Source of the DNA: Galbula dea
Taxonomy: Eukaryota > Chordata > Aves > Piciformes > Galbulidae
Length of the DNA: 64,000 nt
Assembly: GCA_013399015.1 (NCBI GenBank)
Contig: VWZX01009005.1
Coordinates: forward strand, 310,001 to 374,000
Direction: 5' to 3'
Below are positions 11,401-24,085 of this stretch, one piece after another (position 1 is the stretch's first letter; each line of letters starts with the position of its first letter). Under the pieces are notes generated by a model that saw nothing but the letters and a program-made list of their open reading frames with translations, ran no database searches and was not told where the DNA came from. The translations under genes were made by a program, and so were the position numbers.

Positions 11401-13029
11401 CACTGATACTTTTCCAGAGTGGCCACTGATTACATCAGGTGAGTTTGGCTTTTCTGAAGGGGTTATGATGACCTGCTGGCATCTTTCCAAGGACTTTGGC
11501 TGTTGCAGGAAAACAAACTCCAGGCTCAGAAAACACCGGGGTCAGAACATGCCAAACTCTCCTTCTTTCAGCCACCTGCACATGTTGGCATGTTTCCATG
11601 CCACCTGCACAGGGCTGGGTCCGACTTTGCAGAGTGGCCTGACAAGGAACTTTGCAAAGCAACCCGAGGAAAACAGAGGGAGAAAGCAGCCTAGGAGACA
11701 TCTTTACAATGTGACCCAGGGAAGGGAGGTGTCAATACCACCTCAAGAAGGTAGAAGTTTGTAATTCTCTGCTGATTTAAGTGTGAGACCTTGTTTTATT
11801 TTATATTGTTTAATTATTATAAGCACATTAAGGGAAGATTTTTGGCCTTTGTCATGTATTTTGACATTTTAAATGTTGATTTAAGCATACTGAGGGGGGA
11901 TGAAGCTGGCATTTGGTGAGCTGACTCTGTGGTGTGATTTTTAACCAAAAAATCTGCATGCTCCTCTTCTTCCTTTGGAAGGAATCAGTAACTTTTATGT
12001 GTGCAGGGAAAATGGCCATGTGCCCCTGGCATAAAAGTATGTACCCTTTAGTCTCCTACCCAGGAGTGGATTTTTGAGGTCAGAGGAAGTTTGCTTCAGC
12101 TCTTGCTCACTAATTTTCAGTGTCAAGATTACAGGAAAGGGAGATCTTTGTTAATGGATCAGATGAGACCGTGAGATTTATCCTGTCTCGATTTCATACC
12201 TGAAAAAAGTTAATTTGGTCAGAGAATTTCATATTCAGTGAGTCAGCCAAAGCAATTCCGCTCATAAGTGAAATGACATCCATGAAGTAACACTCCTTTA
12301 CCCATTCTGCATGATGATATTAGCTTTTAGCAGTCCTTTGACAGGAAAAATATCCCTCTTTTTGACATAAATGACTTTATAAACATGCAGTTTTCTCAGT
12401 TTAGGTCAGATTTCATATGCCTTAGACTTACCCTGATGGCTATTTTGTCACCAGTCTCCTTAAACATAATTAATGATAGTTCAAATCTGTGATTGTAAGT
12501 ATAAGTTTACTTAATGTATTGATGCATGGTTTACCTTGAGTGCCATCTGTGTTGGGAGATTCCTTATGAGTTGAACCTCAGTGTCACAAAAAGGTTAATA
12601 GGTGAAGATTGTAGTGGAAAAAAATGAAGTTCAAAGTGGTGGTGGTGAGAAGTAATGACCTTGTCTCACCTGCACTCTTTTCCTTAATACATCTATGACA
12701 ATGTATAGTAGCTGAGGGTCTATTTCATTAACTTCTGTGTCAAACAGCCTCCAAAAGCTGTATTTCATGATGCACTGAAGTAGCGAAATGCTCTCTCTTG
12801 ATTTGTAATGTAATTCAACAGATATTAATTTCTAGGTTAATTTATTAGTGCAATTAGTGTTCTGAAATGTGTGTCCAGGAGGTACAACCTGCAAGTGAGC
12901 TGGCTTGAAATCAGAGTAATTTTTCTAAGCCACATGAATAGTTAAGCTGTCAGCATCCAAACCAATGTATGTACTGTTAGCCACTTCAAGCCTGTTGCAA
13001 CAGTCTGTGTGCATAAATCATATGTCTCA
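11401..13029. other. No gene recognised
   Basis: 11.4-11.77 kb may be U3 of the minus-strand LTR core. The two overlapping short frames there (11,378-11,764 plus; 11,435-11,701 minus) match no known protein. The rest is plain AT-rich DNA. Confidence 0.5.
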
Positions 13030-13547
13030 GGCTGCACCTCAAATACTGTGTTCAGTTTTAGGGCCCTCACTCCACAGAAGACATTGAGGTGCTGGAGTGT
13101 GTCCAAAGAATGGCAATGAATCTGGTGAAGGGTCTAGAGCTCAAGTCTTATGAGGAGCAGACAAGGGAACTGGGGTTGTTTAGTCTGGAGAAGAGAAGGT
13201 TCAGGGGGGACCATATTGCTCTCTAGAACTACCTGAAAGGTAGCAAGGTGGGGATCGGTCTCTCCTCCCCAGTATCTAGTGATAGGACAAGAGCAAATGG
13301 CCTCAGATTGCACCAGGGGAGGTTCGGGTTGGATATTAGGAAAAATTTCTTCATAGAAAGAGTGGATAGGCTTTGGAACAGGCTGCCCAGGGAAATGGTG
13401 GAGTCACCATCCCTGGAGGTATTCAGAAAACATGTAGATGTGGCACTTTGCAAGATGGTTTAGTGGGCATGATGGTGTTGGGTTGACAGTTGGACTTGAT
13501 GATCTTAGAGGTCTTTTCCAACCTTAATGGTTCCGTGATTCTATGAT
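13030..13547 (+). mobile_element. CR1 LINE 3' portion, 5'-truncated
   Basis: About 520 bp matching the end of CR1 ORF2 and its 3' UTR. It includes GGGTTGGATATTAGGAAAAA, CTTTGGAACAGGCTGCCC and TTGGACTTGATGATCTTAGAGG, with the tail ending GTGATTCTATGAT. Translation at 13248-13463 gives residues such as FGLDIRKNFFIERVDRLWNRLP, a recognisable CR1 ORF2 C-terminal stretch, interrupted elsewhere by stops. The GATGATCTTAGAGGTC subfamily signature differs from the 8.5 and 38.3 kb copies. Confidence 0.9.
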
Positions 13548-14160
13548 TAATCTCTGTGATCTTAAAAATGTGGTTTCTTAATTGCCATGAGGTAACAAGG
13601 GCATCTGGCCTTTGCAGCAGCAATATGAGTGGTTTGTGGTGTACAAGTCTATGGCTGTTCCAGCTTCAGCACCATACTTCATTGCTTTAGGAGGTGGGTT
13701 GTATATATTTGTGCTGTTAGGACAGGGAAGGGGAGGGCTAAATTAATCTTGATCTGCCTTGCTGTTCATGGAGTATTACTGACACCTGTGGTTTGGCTTA
13801 CCTATGCAGTGCCCCTGTGCATTCTCCTATGGAACTTTCTGAAATGTTAGTTATTTAGGACTAAACTTCCAACCCCCTTCTGCCTTCTTCTACCTGTTTT
13901 TGGTTTTTAACTTGCCATCCACTGCAACAAACTCTGTCATTGGTCATCAGATGGAACTAAAATTTTAAAATTTGGTCTCTTTTCCAACAATTGTAGTGCT
14001 AAAACTAGACAGAGCTGGGAAGAGTAGTATTTCCCTAGTTTAAAATGGTCTTTTGAAAGATGTTTGTTTTGAAGTTTGAAGTGTTAGAATAAGTCCTTGT
14101 CAAAATGGATTAGTGAGTGTGGAATGTGTGAAGCTTGACAGGGCATTAGGACATGAGAAT

Positions 14161-14226
14161 GTCAGTGCAAGTTCAGAACAGAAGTCTGTCTAACTCAGTA
14201 TCTTATCTCAGGCAGTGCCAGCAGCA
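14161..14226 (+). mobile_element. Possible ancient LINE tail relic
   Basis: AACAGAAGTCTGTCTAACTC, AGTATCTTATCTCAGGCAG and GCCAGCAGCAG resemble the 'GGTCCATCTAGCCCAGTATCCTGTCTC' motif of old amniote repeats. Only a short segment is recognisable. Confidence 0.35.
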
Positions 14227-14420
14227 GAGTGTGAAGGCAGAGTTGCAGACAGGGCAGACATGCAGCTGGAGCTCTCTGGAGTACCCTCCCAGGCACCCAT
14301 GGTTTGTGGCTCAGGGACGTTCTGAGACATAGTGTATGCTTGTGTTTGGCTAACTTTGATAGGCACTGGAAATAGGTCAAGTCCTGCCTGAGCATTTGCC
14401 ATACAGGAGAGTTTCCATGT

Positions 14421-14520
14421 GGATTAGGACATAGCTGGTCACTGAACCTAGTTTGTCCTACAAGGAAACATGCATATGTATGTGGGTTGGGAGACAGACG
14501 GTCACCAAACCTAGTCAGTC
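14421..14520 (+). repeat. Degenerate ~63-bp tandem repeat
   Basis: GGATTAGGACATAGCTGGTC and its continuation ACTGAACCTAGTTTGTC (from 14421) are echoed at 14484 by GGGTTGGGAGACAGACGGTC and ACCAAACCTAGTCAGTC. Identity is about 70-75% over ~37 bp by eye. Confidence 0.5.
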
Positions 14521-15484
14521 ACAGTGAGGCATGGTCTGCATGCCCAGGCACCTCTGTGTTTATTGACACTGGTGTGAAGATTCTTGCTCATGATGAGTTT
14601 CACAAGATTTTAAGAGAAAGGGAAGGTTTGGGGGTTTTGTTTGTTTGAGTATTTTTTGTTAATTTTGTTTGCTTGTTCAGAGTTTTTTTTAACAATCATG
14701 TATGTAGAAGCCACACCTTTGTTTTCAGAGTTCAAATCCTTTACCTTGTATACTCTGGTTACTTGAACTTCAGGTGTCTCCAGATGACTCAACTTCTTTA
14801 GTTCACAATATAAGACCTAGCAGTGGGACAGAGCAACCTGAGTCACTTGCTTCTATAATTTGCTGCAAACTTAGTGAAAAAAGTCCTGAGGAAGCTCAGT
14901 TTTACCAGAGTGAAAGCCACCTGGCTGATTGGAAATTTACCTTTTTTTCCATGCCTCAGTTCTTTCTGTATATCTCATCTTCTGCTCTCCTCAAAAGACC
15001 ATGAATCTGTAAATCACAGTCCTTTACAAGGTCTCATGTACTGTTTTGAGAGCTTGAGTGTACTGAGTGAGTAGTAAAGGTCTCATCACTTGCAGGCCCC
15101 TGTTTGGAAAATTGCATTGTTATGCAGCATGCAGAACATCTTCATCTGGAACCTCCAAAGTTAATAACTCAGGAAACATAAAATGTTTTGTTATTTGAGC
15201 CTTAGAGTGCTCAAGTAGTTAAAAATGTTTGTGTAAAATATGGTAATATAATAATTAATAAGGTGATCTGCATTTGATGATTGTCCTGATGCATGTGGTT
15301 CATGCATACTTAGCTGAAGAACTTCAGTGGTGGTTTTGCACTTCTGCACTCATACCTTATGCATAATCCATCATATGTAGCAAATGCTCCAGTATAAAAG
15401 GCCAAACAAGTACAAAAAGGATGTGACCAATTAAATGTGGAGAACTTCACACTCTTCAGATTCAAGAAACCACTGGATGTGAGA

Positions 15485-15665
15485 CAGAATCATAGAAAGA
15501 GCCCAGATTGGAAGGGATTTCAAAAGATTATCTGGTCCAACCTTTCATGGGAAAGGGAGCCTCGATAAGATTATCTAGCACTCTGCCCAGCTGCATCTTG
15601 AAAACCTCCAGTGATGAGGGACTTCTCTCACCATGCCCCTGTTCAGATAGCTGAATGACATCTTA
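15485..15665 (-). mobile_element. CR1 LINE 3' end, diverged
   Basis: Starts AGAATCATAGAAAGAG...GATTGGAAGGGA, the reverse complement of a CR1 tail. It continues through a CTTGAAAACCTCCAGTGATG block characteristic of antisense CR1. Divergence is high compared with the other copies, which suggests an older insertion. Confidence 0.7.
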
Positions 15666-16548
15666 GAACCAGGTTCTGAATATCCTGAAGAGGAAGCTTT
15701 CAAGAAGAAATGCAGAGAATTGTTTTAAAGGGTGAAGCAAAAGCACCTTTTCCTTTTTTTGGTTATGTGTTACTATTACCTAAGAAGACCAAATACCTCC
15801 TAAATATGATGTGTCTTGCTAACTTGTGTTTGCTTCCTGGCTACAGAGAGGATATTTCACGGCTTATAAATCATATGCTAGATTTCATATCAGGCAATTA
15901 ATGGAGTAGTGAAAGCTGGTAAAATGCTATCACTGTAGTCCAACAGAATAGAATTCAAATGGCTGCAGGTTTTCAAGGCAGGAGATATAAACTTCAAGGC
16001 TGCACTATACATGTGGTTATGTTTTAATGCAGAAACTTAAATTGCAAGGAGGAAACAAATTGAACATCATCTTGATTTTAGCAGGATTCCACTGAGAAAA
16101 CATGCTGCTGTAGACTTCAAATTGGGCTGGTTTTATTTGCTAGAATCTGTCTTTTCACATTACATGGAGATGCTTCTGAGACCCAAGGAGTCTCGCTAAG
16201 GCAAAAAACATTAAGAACTGCATTCAGTCCTTAAGGTCAGTGAATGGGCAGTTCATGCTCTCAGAATTTACTTAGTAGTCTGCACTTTTCACACATTGCA
16301 TTCAACTCACAGATGGAGCTGGAGCTGAGGAAAACAGCCAGGTTTGTGTAAATGCTTGATCTCCAACTGAAGAGTTGATATTTCTGAAAGATGGAGATTA
16401 GTTTCTCATCACTAGAAAGGAGAATCTGTGCTAAATCTGAAAGGTCTATTGGGAAAAGAAATTTGTATCTTCAATTTGTAGTCAGAATTTGGCCATAAGA
16501 GTTGCAAGATCAGACAGATTTCAGAACAGCTTCTCTGGAGGTAAAGTT

Positions 16549-16755
16549 ATAGAATATCCTGAGTTGGAAGGGACCCGCAAGGATCATCAAGTCAAACTCC
16601 TGTCTATGCACAGGACAACCCCAAATTCACACCGTGTCTAACAGCATTGTTCAAATGCTTTTTGAGTTCCATGGGAGTTGGTGCTATGACTGCATCCCTG
16701 GTTCTAGAAACCACACCTCAAAGTGTGTCAGGTGGTAAAGAAAAACCTTCACTGG
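16549..16755 (-). mobile_element. CR1 LINE 3' end
   Basis: Antisense CR1 with ATAGAATATCCTGAGTTGG, GGATCATCAAGTCAAACTCC and TATGCACAGGACAACCCC. These features are shared with the copies at 46.2, 60.7 and 63.7 kb, which mark a common subfamily. Confidence 0.8.
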
Positions 16756-19549
16756 AGCTTCGAAACCTCATTGATGACCCTGTGATTTTGAGGCTCACCC
16801 AAAAGAAGAAGGCTTAAAAAGTTTTATTGTCTGTCAGCTTAGCATATTTCAAGGGTCTCAGTGGGGTCAAGGGCCTCTTCAGACAGAGGAGTTCTCCAAC
16901 TTAAGTACATCTCTTCTTATGCCTGAAGGGCTCAATTGTGGTGTTTGAGATTTAATTTTGCACTGGGTTTCATGTGGTGGAATGGGCTTCTTTTAGGAAA
17001 ATGAATTGCCTTAGGCTGTCTTCCTTAAAATATGACTTTTCCAAATTCCAGTTTTCCTTCAAGTAAAAAAAGGCTGGTATCTAATTGGCTATATTTAGCA
17101 AATGCCTCTCCCCAGTTACTGCAAAACTAGAGTTGCCTAGTTTCAGCCTGAGGCTTGTGGGAGATTTGCTTAGCACTTGAACAGAAATATGAGCTATTTA
17201 TTAGCTCAGCATAGGTTTTTATTGTGAAAAAATAGAAACCATGCTGTAATGAATGCAAGTAAAAATGCAAATGCAATTAATGTAATATCCATAGTCAAAA
17301 TGCTAGTCAGACTCCTTTGGCAATGGGGCATCTCTGTAAGGTTATATGTTAAGGAAGAATGGTGGTGGTGGGGAAACATACTCCCGTGTGCTTCTCGGTA
17401 TTGACTGGCTGTTTCTGCCCCCTCTCAGCTGCAGACATCAGCCATCCACCCACTGCTTACATCTTTCAGACAAGAACATTGTTCTTCCCATGCTTGAGAG
17501 GTGCACACTGCCTCATTATTTTCACTCTCATCATCCTTTATGCTCTCTCTTTTTTTGTCATGTCTGCAAAAGTAATCATGGGCTTATTGCCTGTCTTGCT
17601 GACCAACAGTAAGTTCCAGTGTGCACACTGCCAGCTTGGTTGTAGCCTATTATTTTTTGCCTCATGTTCAGGTCTTGATGTGGACTGAACCCAGTAAAGC
17701 CTTTTATTCCCAGGGACTGAAGATGACTGTTGACTAGATGCATTACTGATAAGTGGAGATGCAGATAAACTTTGGGATTTTTTGGGCTAACTTCGGGATT
17801 TCCAGCAATGCTTTTTGTGGTTGCTCTCATGATGAGTAGAGGGTGTGTTCACTTTCTTAGCATGATTCATCACTTTTCTGTGTTTCTTAAACACCTCTGA
17901 CAAAAACTTGTGCTTGAGTCACAGCAGGAATATGTATGAATAAGCCTTGCAGCCACTGTCAAATAGACATATAGCTTGTGTCCAATGCATGGATCAACAA
18001 CCTTTGACAAAAAAAAAAATACATAACGTGAAACATCCTGCAATTATTCTGCCCTTGAGCATTTTAGGTACTTTTGCTTCTCCTAGGAATATCTTGAGTC
18101 TGCATCCTTTGAGAAAAGCTATCATTTGTTCCACTGAGAACAGTGTTTATGTGCTTTGATTCCTGATCTTCAACTCCTGTCTGTAGACTAAATGGTGCAG
18201 AGCTGGCTCCTGTAGCAGTGACAGCTCACCAACAGAACTGTCAGCTTCCACAAGAAAAGCAGCAACACCATTAGAAAATGTGTAAATCTTTGCAAGTGAC
18301 ATCTTGTGATGGTGATACATACTGTGACTAGCCTGTCATCAAGAAGAGAGATTCTTCATGATTGAAAGATCAGATGGGAGCTCACTTATCTGTGGCTTAC
18401 TGAAAAATCACTGTAATTTTCCCAAGAAAATTCCAAAGGAGATTTCTCAGGAATTTTTACATTTGTGACATGATCAGGTAAAAATACATTTCTCTGTGCA
18501 CAGAAATGTATTTATCATCCCTGTAGATCCAGTGGATACAAATGCCTCTGCTGGGACCTTTTAACATCCAGTGAGAGAAATAACAGCAGGAAAACCTCTT
18601 TCTACCAGAGCAAAGCTTTAGGGTTTTTAATTGTTGCTGCCTTGCATTGGGTGGCAAGAAACTTTTTTGTAGTGGTGTATACCCTGAATTCCCTGTTTTT
18701 GTCCAAACTGTTGAGGGGCCTCTTGTATTTTTTTTTTTTTTTTGAGAATCATCCCAACACATATTGAAGAAAACTATGTGAACTTGGGACTTTGGACAAA
18801 CAGATGAGTGTTGATCATTAAGGTCTTCCACATCCAACTTATTTGCATTTCTAAAGAATACCTGTCACTGAGGAAATACTGTGTTCTGTGCTACATAAAC
18901 ATTCATCCGTGGAAAGATTTTTATACAAGTCTCTGCTTATCTCTGAGCCCCCCTTTAGAAGCCAAATTCACAGAAACTAGTCAAGGACTTTTAAATGGTT
19001 TCAAATTGCCTCAGATGTCATCACAGTTAGAGGCTGCTTCTGGCAAGCCTGAATTACTGGCTCTATCAATTGCAAGTGAAAAGGGATTTTTCATCTTCTC
19101 AACCAATTTTGCTAACAAGGGTGGCTTGACAGCTTTATTCAGGATGCTGATAGCTTTTATTCCAGGCTTCAGAATACAGTGCCCCAGGGGAACACTCGGT
19201 GAACTACAGCAATTACAACTTTTAGCTGTGCTTTCTTCACCTCTCAGTTTCAAGCAGAGGGACTATCTGACATAAATGAGTCTTACCCTGTTTCCTGCTT
19301 ATGCTGGGACAGAATTGCAGTCCAGCCATGGTCTGCTGGCCATTAGCAGTTTTCAGTCAGGCAAGGAAACTGACCTGAGTTGTCTGCAAGTGTATCCTGT
19401 ACCATAAATGTCACAGTCAGTATAGGAGGAAGTTTGCTGGGGGTGGCCTCCTGATCTTGCCTGGGCTCCTCCAGACCCTGCTCCTGAGGACTTTTTTCCT
19501 CTTTATTGTGACCACAGTTTATTCTCTGACCTGAGTGTAACTTTCTATA
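16756..19549. other. No gene recognised
   Basis: Includes a poly-T run at 18.73 kb and overlapping short frames at 17.35-17.69 and 18.81-19.28 kb, none with recognisable domains or convincing splice sites. Some of 19.27-19.55 kb could be the U3 part of the LTR that follows. Confidence 0.5.
18728..18743 (+). repeat. Poly-T run (16)
   Basis: Uninterrupted T run. On the minus strand it would be a poly-A, but no gene-like sequence precedes it there. Confidence 0.9.
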
Positions 19550-19745
19550 CTTAATATTGAAGTTGGTATGCTTTGGCTGTTTCATTAAATCCATTCTTAT
19601 TTCAACTTGCCAGCCTTCTCTTCTTTTTCTAATCCCCCTTCTCTGCTGGGGAGGGGTCATTGGGTGACAGAGCAATTGCTATAGTTTAGCAATTAGTAGC
19701 AATTAGTTTTAGTTATAGTATAGTTATAGTTTAACCCCCAAGACA
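19550..19745 (+). mobile_element. Possible R-U5 end of an avian ERV LTR
   Basis: ATTAAA (19584-19589) is followed by a pyrimidine-rich block (CCAGCCTTCTCTTCTTTTTC), then a G-rich CTGCTGGGGAGGGGTCATTGGGTGAC segment. It ends in ...GTTTAACCCCCAAGACA at 19745. This order resembles the 3' part of avian ERVL-type LTRs. The 5' end and target duplication could not be found, so the element is either truncated or extends left through sequence I could not recognise. Confidence 0.5.
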
Positions 19746-20971
19746 GGGGCTAAATGTAGACAACCTCACCCCAGGTGATGTATTTGTTCTCCAGGGTCTT
19801 GGGTCACTGCTGTTGACACACTGGCACACACATCAGATTTCCTGGTGTCCATGAGTCAGATTATATCCATTCAGCTTTAAACAAATTTTGTATATGTGCC
19901 CAGTTTAGTGTAGGCTCTGGAAGCACTACAGCTGTTTACAGGCTGCTCTTTCTAGAGCAGCCTAATTTACCCTGGCTCTCAGAGAGTCTGTTTAGCTTAA
20001 GTGCCATATTAAAGTGTCAATTCCATGCCTAGGACGCAGAACTAATGAGGAATTAGTTCTTATGTCTCCACTGAACTCTACGTGGAACAGAAAATCTCTT
20101 GACTTTTGTATAGGTTTTGTGAGACAGAACTGTGTATTTAGTGGTTTTTTATTCAAATTATCTTAAGATTTTTATTTTCTTCTTGTTCCTTGATGTGGGC
20201 ATATGTCCACAAGCCACTGAGCACTTCTGAGTTGAAAGTTTTCTGCCATGCTGAAGTATCACAAGTTGACACTTGCATGAGAAAGAAGTTATTCAGGTTT
20301 GTTAACAACTGCTGCTTTCTGAGGCCAGCAGGTTATGTGTTATGTTTAATTACCACTGCCCCTGGCTGGCTGGAGATTTTAATTCCGGATACACACTAGC
20401 AGGGTCAATGATTATGAAGTATTCACCAATTGCAGAGTCCTGCATTCTCTTTTTAAGCACATTTTTCTAGCCACATTTGATGGACCTGAAAAGAAGTTTG
20501 TTGTCTCACAAGGATGGCACTTTTATCTGGAGATTAGTATTCTGTTGTTCCTGAGGACTCCTGAGAAATGTTTTCACTGTCCAGATTAATAGTAGAGACT
20601 TTCCTATAAAGTGCGGCTCTTTCATGGGTGAAAAGCATTACTTTCTCTCCTAGTAGTTCCATTAATGTCATTTGTTCTGGGGCTTTCATGCTATATTAAA
20701 TCTCTCAAACCTGTCTTTAGATATCAGCTAGTGGTAACAAGTTTTCCACCATGACCCAATTCTGAATTGCTTTTCCTTCACAGAAATCTGTGACATCGGT
20801 GGCTTCCCTGGAAATCTATTTTAAATTTTTTTCCCTTTTTCTTTTGCCATTTGACACTGATATGTCTGGGCCTAATCTTAAGTTTAGGAATGTGACATCC
20901 AATCTGAAAATAAAACAGTTTTAATATATCTTAGTCGTGGTAACATATGCTTGAACAGCAAGAGAGCAAAA

Positions 20972-21030
20972 GTTTGTGAACGTGTACACCTTGAAGCACA
21001 CAGGGGAAGTCAGTGTAAGGCAATCCAGTA
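20972..21030 (+). repeat. Dispersed direct repeat, copy 1
   Basis: GTTTGTGAACGTGTAC, then AAGCACACAGGGGAAGTCAG and AAGGCAATCCAGTA, recur at 22397-22460 with a 5-bp length difference and few substitutions. The two copies are 1.4 kb apart in the same orientation. Family unknown. Confidence 0.85.
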
Positions 21031-22396
21031 TCATGCCAAAGGCTGCTCAGTTGTCCTGACTGAGTCTGCTCCCAGAGTCAGGACCTCTGAAATAATTTCC
21101 CATAGTGCCAGGCTCAGCCTATGTGACCCTGTCAAGGGATGGAGCTGATAATCAGCCTATTGACACAATACTCTTCAGTCTCACCACGTATCTATGTCTG
21201 CAGAAGTCTGTGTTGTTTGTATGGAGTTACCAGCCCACGTGGGTGTTCCCAAACCAGTGCTCACCACTCTGTTGAGATATACCTACAAAGAGCTTTCAAG
21301 TTAGTCCTTTGCTGCCCACAAACCAAAGCAGTGCACAATGGATGGTCTGTTATTATCTGTAATGTCCCACATTAAGTTCACTGAAGACCTTCCTTTGACT
21401 TTCTATGCAATATTCACAAGGATATTGCATTCACACAATCTACTAGCAGATAACTTGGTAGCTGAGTAGGGGGCAGGTGACAAGAGCACAGGGTTACAAC
21501 ACTTTGAAGACTATTCTGAAATTCACAGGATTTGTCTCCTATCTCTTTGATCTTTAATTTCTGCTTTACTACATAATCTCACAGTAGTGTTCTCAAAACA
21601 AGTGGTGTTGCTGCTATGTTATGGTGACATAAAAGATAAGAATTCAGAACAAAGTGTATTATGTCTTATCAAAAGGGGTATAGAACATATTTTATGCAGC
21701 CTGAGTGTTATGCTCATTTGCATTAAAACTTCTTTCTTTAATTTGAGCAATCTGGAGAAACAGAAAATATTTTTACATGTAATTTATACTCAAAGAAATA
21801 TAAAGAGGTGAACTATCATGAATGTAATTAAGACTTTAAATGGAGAAATGGTTCATGCTCTTCTGAGTGGAAGACTTCACAGACCAATGCAGAGCACTAG
21901 TACCAACTTACTAGATTCTCCCACCCTAAAGATACATTGGGAGCTCGAGCTATGTGCTCCAAAGAGGTTGCAGTGGGGCAGGACTGAGGAACAATTTTCT
22001 TCTATTTTCAAGCCTTTTATTTTCATGTTTTCTGTAAGGACTTTGGAAGGTGGCAGCTGTAGGGGCTGGAAGAAGCCTGCTGCTGCAGACCAGCATGCCA
22101 GACTGCTGGGGCAAAGCTATAAGAGAGAAGGTGGCAAGAAGGACAGAAGTAGCAGCAGTAAGGAGGGGATAAGGTGGCAGAAGCCCACAAGAAGAGGCTT
22201 GGTGAGTGTGCTTAAGAGGAAATAATATTTTTTAGCACATTTCTGTTACTCAGTATTGAGTTTGTTGCTTTAACATTAAAATGTGGGTAAACCTAAGACT
22301 CAGCCATCCCAAGAAAAGCAGTTTGATATAAAGCATTGAGATTTATGCTGAGATGACTTTACAACATCTTGGCAGTTTCAAGAACTCAAAACTGAT

Positions 22397-22460
22397 GTTT
22401 GTGAACGTGTACTCCATACCTGGAAGCACACAGGGGAAGTCAGTGCAAGGCAATCCAGTA
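22397..22460 (+). repeat. Dispersed direct repeat, copy 2
   Basis: Second copy of the 20972-21030 sequence, carrying a few extra bases (TCCATACC region). The two may be fragments of one uncatalogued element or a local duplication. Confidence 0.85.
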
Positions 22461-24067
22461 AACAGTGTTCTTGGTCATTGTTGTGCTTTTTCACTATACC
22501 AGTGCAGTTGAATATGGACTCTGTGGCTCAAGATCAAGGATGTTTCTCCATACCTAATGCTGGCAGCCAAATGGGTCATGTATAACCTGACACTGACTGT
22601 GTAGGGTCCTGTTTCTGTTCCCTGACACAAGCTGAGAGAACAAGAGAGTTTTCCTGTCTTTTGAGGACAGCAGCACTGAGTAATGGCAAACTTCACTGTA
22701 CAATGCAGGAGCAAAATATTATGTCCCTTCAAACCCTCAATTCTTTCCTTCATTCCAAGAAAACTGGCAGTTGGTGCTGCTCTGTGACAACATGCTCACT
22801 TAGTCTGCATATCTTTGCAATGAGATTGTTGCATGGTTTCTGTTAATAATCACCTTTTCAGACAAAGTGAAGAATTGGGCTAGCACCTATACTGTGAGAC
22901 TTGTGCACATGGTGATTCAGTATTTGCAGTTATTTTCCAGGTAACTTCTAGCTGTAAGATGGAGTGAGCTGACTAAGTTAAGAGGTGAAAAATTAATGGG
23001 GGAGTGGGGAGGAATGGTATTTGTTAGCATCATCTTGAAGTCTGTGACTTAGTAAGAAACCTTGTTATCCTGCCATTGCTATTTCTTGGTACTTGCTAGC
23101 TTGGATGCTGGGAGTGCCACTCACAAGAAGTGGCACTGGATGCTGCTTGGAGGATCTGCCTTTCATCTTTATTTCTGGCTGACTGGCTCTCTGAGGAACT
23201 TGAAGCTCTCCCCTCTTTGGTCTCGTGGTGAAACAAGATATGTAGATTTTTGTTTCCTTTACTGCTTCTCTCTGTGGCGGGGCAGAAACCTGCCTACCCA
23301 GCTGCTTCTCAAGGCCCAGAGTTTTGGGACTATATATCCAGACTTCCTTTTCTCTGTATAGTGCCCTGATAAATTTGGTACCTGCATCTCCAGCTTTTTT
23401 GGATGTTCAGTATTTTAATCACTAAGCACAGACGGGCCAGTTAGAAATCTGATAAGAGAGAAGGCTTGGAAATCAATAGATATAATAATAAAATAACATT
23501 TTATTGCTCTTTATTTTATCAGTTCATTTTGTCATCTTATGGCTGAATCCCAGAGTGCATATGCATCCACTTTGCAACCCTTCCCCTAACCAGCAATACT
23601 AGGAATGTTTTTAAAGGTATTTCAGATTCTCACAGGGACGTGTCCACAGTTCTGGTGGTAGCAGAATAGCAGGTGTCTTCAGAATCATCATGAAATTGGG
23701 AGAAATGACAATGCTATAGATTTCCCTGACAGTCTGAATGTAATGAAATTGATATGATTCTACGAAGAAAAATTTCATTGTGTTTATTGCCGCACTGGGG
23801 TTTTTGCAGTCAAAAGCACATGCTTCTTTTTTTTGTACTGTTGCAATACCCATAGATGCATTGATACTTCCCTCTACTTTGTAAACTAGCTAGTGGGTAG
23901 TTGTTTTCTTTTCATTTTACCTTAAATCCTCCCTGATTTTGGTATCTTACTTCTCAGACTTGAAATCATCAACCATTTATCTTCAGATTTCGTGCATTGT
24001 GTGATGAGGAGAGTTCTGAGTTTCCAAACAGCTTCCATGAATTATTTACAACAGAACATCTCATGTT

Positions 24068-24085
24068 AAAAAAAAAAAAAAAAAA
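24068..24085 (+). repeat. Poly-A run (18)
   Basis: Uninterrupted A run about 200 bp before the solo LTR at 24.3 kb. No processed-pseudogene body was recognised upstream. Confidence 0.9.

Larger units (their letters stand above)
13548..15484. other. No gene recognised
   Basis: Contains the possible ancient LINE relic at 14.16 kb and the degenerate tandem repeat at 14.42 kb, otherwise unremarkable. Confidence 0.55.

Noticed and set aside
22039..22201. Alternative first coding exon of SLC35F3
   Set aside because: Its open frame reaches the donor in phase 0, whereas the known first exon donates phase 1. There is no CpG island or promoter-like sequence beside it.
21818..22225. 135-codon plus frame as a protein gene
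   Set aside because: Low-complexity Lys/Ser/Gly-rich end, no domain, and no similarity recognised. Kept only as a possible non-coding exon region.
24068..24085. PolyA tail of a processed pseudogene
   Set aside because: No recognisable coding body precedes the run and no flanking duplication was seen.
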